A stretch of DNA of 11,285 nucleotides from Pavlovales sp. CCMP2436 (taxonomy: Eukaryota; Haptophyta; Pavlovophyceae; Pavlovales), in assembly GCA_026770615.1 (NCBI GenBank), contig MU631948.1, positions 1 to 11,285 on the forward strand, in the 5' to 3' direction. The notes below the pieces were generated by a model, which was not told the origin of the DNA, searched no databases, and was given only the letters and a program-made list of their open reading frames with translations. The position numbers and the translations under genes were made by a program. Below are positions 7,123-11,285 of the stretch, piece after piece (the stretch's first letter is position 1; every line of letters starts with the position of its first letter).

Positions 7123-8217
7123 CTAGGCAGATCACAACCCCGAAAGACGATCTCCCGGACCTGAGTCCAGGACCACTCCCCGAGCACACAGATACCCCCC
7201 TCCCCCCCTGAGCCGGGTTACTGATACTCAGAGAGCCTGGCAGTGGCGGGGCCAGACTGACTGAACCAAAGGGTGTCATGTTCCAAGTAAAAATAATTGA
7301 AGATAAAACGGGTGCTGGGGCTTGGAACCCTTAGGGGGGCTTTTCGGTTACGGATAGGTCGGTAATCAAGTGGCCAGACGGCTGTTCTGTCTGCCGCACG
7401 GGTTGAGAAGCTGCAGGGCGAGGAGGGTGAGGGGCTGCGCCCCGCCTGTGAACGCGCAAAATGATCTCAAATCGCGGCGCCGATATCTCACTTTTCCCCA
7501 AAATTGGTATCGGTGGAAGAGACTGCATGGATGGGGGCTGCGGTCCCGAGAGGTGGGGGCTTGGGTGGCGGTTGGCTGCGACTTGCGCGTCGAGGGAAGG
7601 ATGTGCCTGCGCTTCCACCTGCCCTTCATGGGTCTGCGCCCCCGCTTCCCACAAGGTCGGTGTGAGCGAGGGTCAAGACGCTGGCGGGAGGCTCGCACGG
7701 TCGGGGGCTGAGGGCGAGACGGCCGGGATTGTCGGGTTGCAGGTTGGCGGCGTGCGTCAGCTGCGCCTCCTGCTCGCCCCTCGTGGGGCTGTGATTGAGG
7801 TCCGCGGCGTCGACGGGGCGGGGTTGAGCTGGGTTGAGGGTCGCGCCGCCCCGCCGGCGAACTCGTTGGGTTTAAGCCTTTTTTGTATATAATATTTTAC
7901 AATTATTTTTGCCGGCTGTAACGATTTTCTTTACCGGGTAGTCGCGCCGGCGAAATCGTTGGGGAAGTGGAGAGACCTTTTTTAATTACGTTTTTGAAAT
8001 CAGTTGATTAAAAGTGATCAAGCCACAACTATTTTCTGTACTAGGTGCAACCTTGTGGCAGTTGGGGTGAATTTTAAGGTGTCAGTTGGGGATTCATTCT
8101 GAAAAAAATTCGGATACAACTTAAAGTATTGGAGTACGCCGGCTGGACCAACAGAGTTGGGTCTCCAGGATTAAAGCCAAAGGCCCAGAATAGCCTAGAT
8201 CCGTGCGCTCTGCAAAT
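7123..8217. other. Unidentified block between inverted repeat copies, GC-rich in its centre
   Basis: The block is flanked by inverted short-repeat copies (7052-7122 and 8218-8293). About 7320-7870 is GC-rich and holds several overlapping open frames on both strands, for example 7461-7892 plus and 7331-7654 minus. None resembles a family I know and none has clear codon structure. The minus strand of about 7650-7860 reads as a proline-rich open stretch. A GCCGGCGAA(C/A)TCGTTGGG motif is repeated at about 7852-7869 and 7946-7964. The flanks (7870-8170) are AT-rich. It may be a degenerate transposon or gene remnant; I cannot support a gene call. Confidence 0.35.
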
Positions 8218-8293
8218 GTCCCTTGATCCGAGTGTTTTCTCCACGCGTGCTTGGGTCCGGTGGAGACCTGTTAGGGGAGGGACGTATTTCTAG
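8218..8293 (+). repeat. Short repeat family, copy 3
   Basis: Inverted match to 7052-7122. The end GGAGACCTGTTAGGGGAGGG followed by ACGTATTTCTAG lines up with GGAGACCTTTACGGGGCCGG followed by ACGTTTTTATAG of copy 4, which lies only 34 bases downstream. Confidence 0.8.
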
Positions 8294-8327
8294 TCGAATA
8301 TTCAGGCTACTGGTTAACAGTGTGTTG

Positions 8328-8385
8328 TTGCTGCACCACTGGGAGACTGGGAGACCTTTACGGGGCCGGACGTTTTTATAGATAT
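8328..8385 (+). repeat. Short repeat family, copy 4
   Basis: Direct match to 6509-6575, with 9 bases of the middle missing. It ends 36 bases before the stop codon of the ATPase gene, so it probably lies in that gene's 3' UTR or polyadenylation region. Confidence 0.8.
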
Positions 8386-8421
8386 GTAAACACTGTACCA
8401 TGACGGTCCTCCCCAGAAAGC

Positions 8422-9084
8422 TCAGCAGTGACTGCTCAGCATGACTGCCGAGGCGGCGTCGACCACCCGCGCAAGCTTGCCATCCATTCCCGTCGAGTTG
8501 TCCACCACCGAGCGCCGAAGGTGGCCGGCCCAGACCTCCAGCGTCCGCTTCTCGACGGCGACTGCCTGCTCGGCGGTTTCCCGGCGCAATTGACTGGCAA
8601 CATAGTGTTCGGAAGCCCCTTCGGCGGCTGTCACCAGGTGGATCACGCAATCGTAGCGCATGTTGCACTCCTCCTCAGCAAGCTTGTTGTTGTCGAGAAC
8701 CCGCTGCCACTCGGCGTCGCTCATGTACGCCTTGCCGTCCATAAGGCCCCGGTCGCACAGGAGGACGGCCTTGGTGCCGTTTGCACGGGCGACGGCCGCG
8801 ATCGAATCCTCGAGCTGGAGCTGGAGGCGCATGAGGCCCGTCTGGAAGGCAACGCGCGGCTCGGACAGGCCCAGGTCCGAGGGCTCGCACCCGCTCGCCC
8901 ACATGATGGTCGCTGCCTCGGGCACGAGGTACACGCGCATGCCCAGCGCGCCGAAGTGCGCCTGCAGGCGCCGCATGGCGGTCGTCTTGCCGGCGCACGG
9001 GCCACCCGTGAGCGCAATCACCCACTGCGTGTCTCCATCGGTCATCGGGATCTGGGGTGCAAGGTCTGGGGAAGAGCCGCCCAT
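8422..9084 (-). CDS. P-loop ATPase/kinase-like protein, AAA_28 / TTD14 type
   Basis: A 220-residue protein from the ATG at 9084; a second in-frame ATG at 9045 (MTDGDTQ) is an alternative. It has a Walker A motif GGPCAGKTT at 27-35 after a hydrophobic strand (WVIALT), a following helix MRRLQAHFGALG, a strand RVYLVPEAATIM at 50-61, a Walker B-like strand VLLCDRG at 107-113 (D111, R112) followed by LMDGKAYMSDAEWQRVL, a YDCVIHLVTAAEGA strand, and a C-terminal SVVDNST. This order is typical of the AAA_28 domain, related to NadR-type nucleoside kinases and to the N-terminal domain of the fly protein TTD14. The substrate is unknown, and a nucleotide-dependent role is inferred from the fold. TTD14 proteins have an additional C-terminal domain that is absent here: the frame stops (SSHC) right after the ATPase domain, with no obvious splice donor. 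The frame is open upstream to 9228, but that part is basic, low-complexity and unlike the family. Confidence 0.82.
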   Translation of the reverse strand: MGGSSPDLAPQIPMTDGDTQWVIALTGGPCAGKTTAMRRLQAHFGALGMRVYLVPEAATIMWASGCEPSDLGLSEPRVAFQTGLMRLQLQLEDSIAAVARANGTKAVLLCDRGLMDGKAYMSDAEWQRVLDNNKLAEEECNMRYDCVIHLVTAAEGASEHYVASQLRRETAEQAVAVEKRTLEVWAGHLRRSVVDNSTGMDGKLARVVDAASAVMLSSHC

Positions 9085-9187
9085 CGTGGTTTTTGCTACG
9101 CGGCGCCGCGCGCGCCCCCTCGAAATCTTGCGCGCCGCTCCCCGACCAGTGCTCACCCACCTATAATGCTTACAAACAAAGTAGATA

Positions 9188-9281
9188 GCACACGCACAGG
9201 TGCTCCGCCAACACGAACCTATACTCATGCATGGCTATGGCTCCGGTCACCCCCGGGCAGTGGACGACCATCCTGAGCGCT
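9188..9281 (+). repeat. Upstream segments A and B of the ATPase gene, copy 1
   Basis: Segment A (9188-9232) contains GGTGCTCCGC, ACACGAACCTATACTCATGC; segment B (9235-9281) contains GGTCAC, GGGCAGTGGACGACCATCCT. Both recur at 9815-9938, A in the same orientation and B inverted. The segment lies about 100 bases upstream of the ATPase start codon, in its likely promoter or 5' UTR. Confidence 0.75.
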
Positions 9282-9477
9282 TCGCCGAAGACAACAACGA
9301 AATGTGGCCAGTAAATGTTTAAAGATCTGCATCTGCAGTAGTTTTGTATCTAACTTTTTATAAAAATGAACGCCCAACAACTAACCTACTTCTTAAAATT
9401 ACATACGAAAAATTCAGAATGCTATATACTGTATCCAAAATTTATCACATTTAAAAATCTTTCTTCGTTGTGCTAAA
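9282..9477. other. AT-rich spacer
   Basis: No gene is visible. A TACTGTATCCA motif at about 9427-9437 recurs at 9647-9657, just after the first MITE. This could be a small duplication or coincidence. Confidence 0.4.
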
Positions 9478-9479
9478 TA

Positions 9480-9646
9480 AAGGGGATCGCGGGCAATAAG
9501 AAACCGTCGTGTTAAGAAACTGAGCCTCGATTTTTAGCCCCTCAATATTAGATTTAACCAATATTTAACCATTGTTTGTACGTAATTTGCTAAGAAACTC
9601 AGCCTCAGCCTCAAAACCCGCCGTTCTTATTGCCCGCGATCCCCTG
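9480..9646 (+). mobile_element. MITE copy 1 (TA target duplication)
   Basis: A 167-bp non-coding element bounded by TA at 9478-9479 and 9647-9648. The right terminus, read inward on the minus strand, is CAGGGGATCGCGGGCAATAA followed by GAA. The left terminus is the same except for A in the first position. Subterminal GTGTTAAGAAACTGAGCCTC (left) and TTGAGGCTGAGGCTGAGTTT (right, inverted) are shared with the other copies. The centre is AT-rich. Short size, inverted termini, TA duplication and no transposase fit a MITE of the Tc1/mariner type. Confidence 0.93.
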
Positions 9647-9814
9647 TACTGTATCCACCAATACCCCCTTTTAAAAAAGAGCACGTTGTTAGTTAATAAT
9701 TTACTATCCCTCGCATTCAAACTCACAAATTTCTGATGAATTTATAATATAGAGCTCTCCGAGACGAATCCAGCAAGCCTAGACCGAGCTCCGTCTTCAA
9801 TTATGGAGGCTCAC

Positions 9815-9938
9815 AGTGCTCAGGATGGTCGTCCCCCACTTGCGGACTGCCCGGAGGTGACCGAAGCCATAGCCGCATCTCGACACGCGCCTAGCGCACG
9901 GACTGGTGCTCCGCTACCACGACCCTATACTCACGCAT
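9815..9938. repeat. Upstream segments B and A, copy 2 (rearranged)
   Basis: 9815-9872 is the inverted copy of segment B (9235-9281) with 11 extra bases. 9894-9938 is a direct copy of segment A (9188-9232). The order and relative orientation differ from copy 1, so at least one inversion or two separate events occurred. A short open frame begins at 9803 (MEAHSAQDGRPP) but runs into the MITE at 9970 and has no recognisable product. Confidence 0.75.
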
Positions 9939-9969
9939 CTCGACGCCATTTTAGCGTTTTACAACCGTA

Positions 9970-10135
9970 CAGAGGATCGCTGGCAATAAGAAACCGTCGT
10001 GTTAAGAAACTGAGCCTCTTTTTTTGCATTGTTTGTGTGTAATTTAAGCAAATTTAAGACTTGATTGTATGTAAATTGCTAAGAGACTCATCCTCAGCCT
10101 CAAAAAGCGCCGTTCTTATTGCCCGCGATCCCCTG
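9970..10135 (+). mobile_element. MITE copy 2 (TA target duplication)
   Basis: A 166-bp copy, same orientation as copy 1, flanked by TA at 9968-9969 and 10136-10137. The right terminus is intact. The left terminus carries changes (CAGAGGATCGCTGGCAATAA). It shares the subterminal blocks of copy 1 but differs in the central AT-rich part, so it is an older or differently decayed copy. Confidence 0.93.
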
Positions 10136-10137
10136 TA

Positions 10138-10719
10138 TGGCAAACAATCGCCAAACGGTTTGCAAACAAACGAACGAACGCGTAACTATGTTCTCGCGTG
10201 TGCGTGTGCGTGCGTGCGTCTGTGGGTGGTTGACGGTATCAACAGCCTTGGTTTTTTGTCTTCCTGGGTTACTTCGCCCCCTAGACCTCATCACGCCTGC
10301 GATTGCCTTTCATTATTGTTGTTCTTGTCCGTCTTCTTCTTTTTCTTCTCCTTCTTCTTTTTCTTCTCCTTCTCCTACTTCTTCTTAATGATAATAATAA
10401 TAATGATAATAAGAAACAAAACTGGTCTGAAAGCTCCGCCCCTAGACCCCCGTGCCCACGGCAAACGGGTGCGGTGCGAAGACCTCATCAGCGAATCTCG
10501 CCGCGTGTGCCCAGTCGCCGACCTCGCCACCTCGCAGTCGCCAGTTCCGCAATATCATAAATTCGTCAAGGCGATTAGTTTATAAGGTAAAAGTTTTAAG
10601 CGGAACGAATTATATTAATGTAGGGGGGTTCGGGCTGGCGGTACGTTTCAAGTTCAAGTCAGGCTGATCTTAGCGCTCCGACGCAGGCTCCTACGTGCTA
10701 CGCCGAAGTGGGGAGCTGG
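10138..10719. other. Spacer with simple-sequence tracts, no supported gene
   Basis: A GT/GC-rich run lies near 10195-10225 (repeated GTGCGTGC). The pyrimidine tract and AT-rich microsatellite at 10331-10412 follow. 10430-10560 is GC-rich, but its frames are short and unlike any known family. No RNA gene recognised. Confidence 0.4.
10331..10412 (+). repeat. CTT-type polypyrimidine microsatellite followed by an ATA/ATG run
   Basis: Almost pure C/T sequence built on TTCTTC and TTCTCC from 10331 to about 10386, then TAATGATAATAATAATAATG-type sequence to about 10412. It is simple-sequence DNA; the phenylalanine/serine/leucine-rich frames across it are not genes. Confidence 0.9.
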
Positions 10720-10721
10720 TA

Positions 10722-10887
10722 CAGGGGATCGCGGGCAATAAGAACGGTGCATTTTGAGGCTGAGGCTGAGTTTCTTAAAACTTAACATACAAACAATGCT
10801 TAAATTTGCTTAAATTACATGCAAACAATGCAAAAAAAGAGGATCAGTTTCTTAACACGACGGTTTCTTATTGCCCGCGATCCCCTG
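10722..10887 (-). mobile_element. MITE copy 3 (inverted, perfect termini)
   Basis: A 166-bp copy in the opposite orientation to copies 1 and 2, flanked by TA at 10720-10721 and 10888-10889. Both termini are identical over 23 bases (CAGGGGATCGCGGGCAATAA then GAA). It is the best preserved copy and the best reference for the family. No coding capacity. Confidence 0.95.
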
Positions 10888-10900
10888 TAGAAGTGGTGTA

Positions 10901-11053
10901 TGATTTATATTTACTGATAGGGATTCAAGCTGGCGTCTGACTGTTCTGAATGTTGTGCTGGTCTGAGCGCTGCGTCGCCCATTGCCTGCTGAGTGCCTTA
11001 GTCAGCTGCGCTGGCTTGGGCGCCACCGCGCGTGCCGAAGGATCTCCGGTAGT
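10901..11053 (+). repeat. Dispersed repeat R1, right copy
   Basis: 10915-11053 is about 96% identical (about five differences by eye) to the reverse complement of 45-184. The leading TGATTTATATTTA (10901-10913) is shared with the partial copy at 11252 but not exactly with the left copy. Just 12 bases separate it from MITE copy 3. Confidence 0.85.
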
Positions 11054-11251
11054 TTCATATATATCTATATAGCGGCTCAGCATGGTTTAACAGGTGTTGT
11101 TCACTCACTGACGTGGTCGACGTCAGACGTTAGTCCTGGCAGCAGGGATGGTGGTGGTAGAGGTGAGGTTGGTGGTGAACTCGTAGCAATTGCCACAGGT
11201 TCCCCCCCCCTACCCCCCTCCACACACAACGCTCACGTCCATTTAGGTGCG
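11054..11251. other. Spacer between direct R1 copies
   Basis: It contains an AT run (TATATATCTATATAG), then TAGCGGCTCAGCATGG, which resembles TAGCGGCTCGGCAG at 211-224 on the same strand. A GGTGGTGG-rich stretch (about 11148-11178) and a C run (about 11201-11218) follow. No gene seen. Confidence 0.35.
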
Positions 11252-11285
11252 TGATTTATATTTATGATAGGGATTCTAGCTGGCG
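11252..11285 (+). repeat. Dispersed repeat R1, third copy, cut by the window edge
   Basis: TGATTTATATTTATGATAGG and then GATTCTAGCTGGCG match the beginning of the copy at 10901 in the same orientation, about 351 bases downstream. The rest lies outside the window, so a tandem unit or a pair of direct terminal repeats cannot be told apart. Confidence 0.7.

Noticed and set aside
7052..8293. A complete DNA transposon bounded by 75-bp inverted repeats
   Set aside because: The ends are inverted, but I see no matching target duplication and no transposase inside, and the same repeat also occurs alone at 6509 and 8328. Kept as repeat copies only.
8428..9276. 282-codon open frame on the plus strand opposite the ATPase gene
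   Set aside because: It is an antisense shadow of a GC-rich gene; the Walker motifs and conserved order lie on the minus strand.
10303..10560. Small Leu/Phe- or Ser-rich proteins across the CTT tract
   Set aside because: They are translations of a simple-sequence microsatellite.
9480..10887. CRISPR-like or regulatory repeat array
   Set aside because: The repeated units are 166-167 bp with inverted ends and TA duplications and unequal spacing, which is a MITE pattern in a eukaryotic genome.
45..11053. Inverted terminal repeats of a virus or giant mobile element spanning the window
   Set aside because: A third copy starts at 11252 in direct orientation, and the interior holds ordinary host genes with no viral or integrase gene.
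1..11285. tRNA, rRNA or small nuclear RNA genes
   Set aside because: I looked for conserved boxes and cloverleaf patterns by eye in the spacers and found none that I could support; a covariance-model scan was not possible.

Overview
This is a nuclear eukaryotic window. Very GC-rich genes alternate with AT-rich, repeat-filled spacers. Three genes are well supported: (1) a plus-strand gene for a small, unrecognised, beta-rich protein with two short introns (1117-2145); (2) an intron-free minus-strand gene for a full-length importin-9/Kap114-type nuclear import receptor (2869-6330); (3) a minus-strand gene for a P-loop ATPase/kinase-like protein of the AAA_28/TTD14 type (8422-9084). GC-rich codons, short GT-AG introns and low intron density suggest a unicellular protist, possibly a microalga such as a haptophyte. 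That is inference; no marker in the window fixes the lineage.

Layout, left to right: 45-184 is a repeat whose inverted copy lies near the right end (10915-11053). 225-535 is a 5'-truncated, A-tailed retroelement or retrocopy 3' end on the minus strand, with a related shorter copy at 6672-6785. 578-880 is a frameshifted copy of the 3' end of the importin gene, in opposite orientation to the intact gene. 897-959 is a cluster of palindromes upstream of the beta-rich gene. The beta-rich gene follows, then about 720 bp of AT-rich spacer, then the importin gene.

Between the importin gene and the ATPase gene (6331-8421) lies a repeat nest: four diverged copies of one short repeat family, the second retroelement 3' end, a possible membrane-protein remnant, and a GC-rich block of about 1.1 kb that I cannot identify. 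Downstream of 9084 there are three copies of a 166-167 bp MITE (perfect 23-bp inverted termini in the best copy, TA target duplications), a shuffled duplication of the sequence upstream of the ATPase gene, a pyrimidine microsatellite, and direct repeats at the right edge.

The three genes are ordinary, separate eukaryotic genes with no sign of a shared pathway. I see no defence system, gene cluster or other new multi-gene system. The most noteworthy content is the apparently uncatalogued repeat set (MITE, A-tailed retroelement, short repeat family) and the inverted importin 3'-end duplication.
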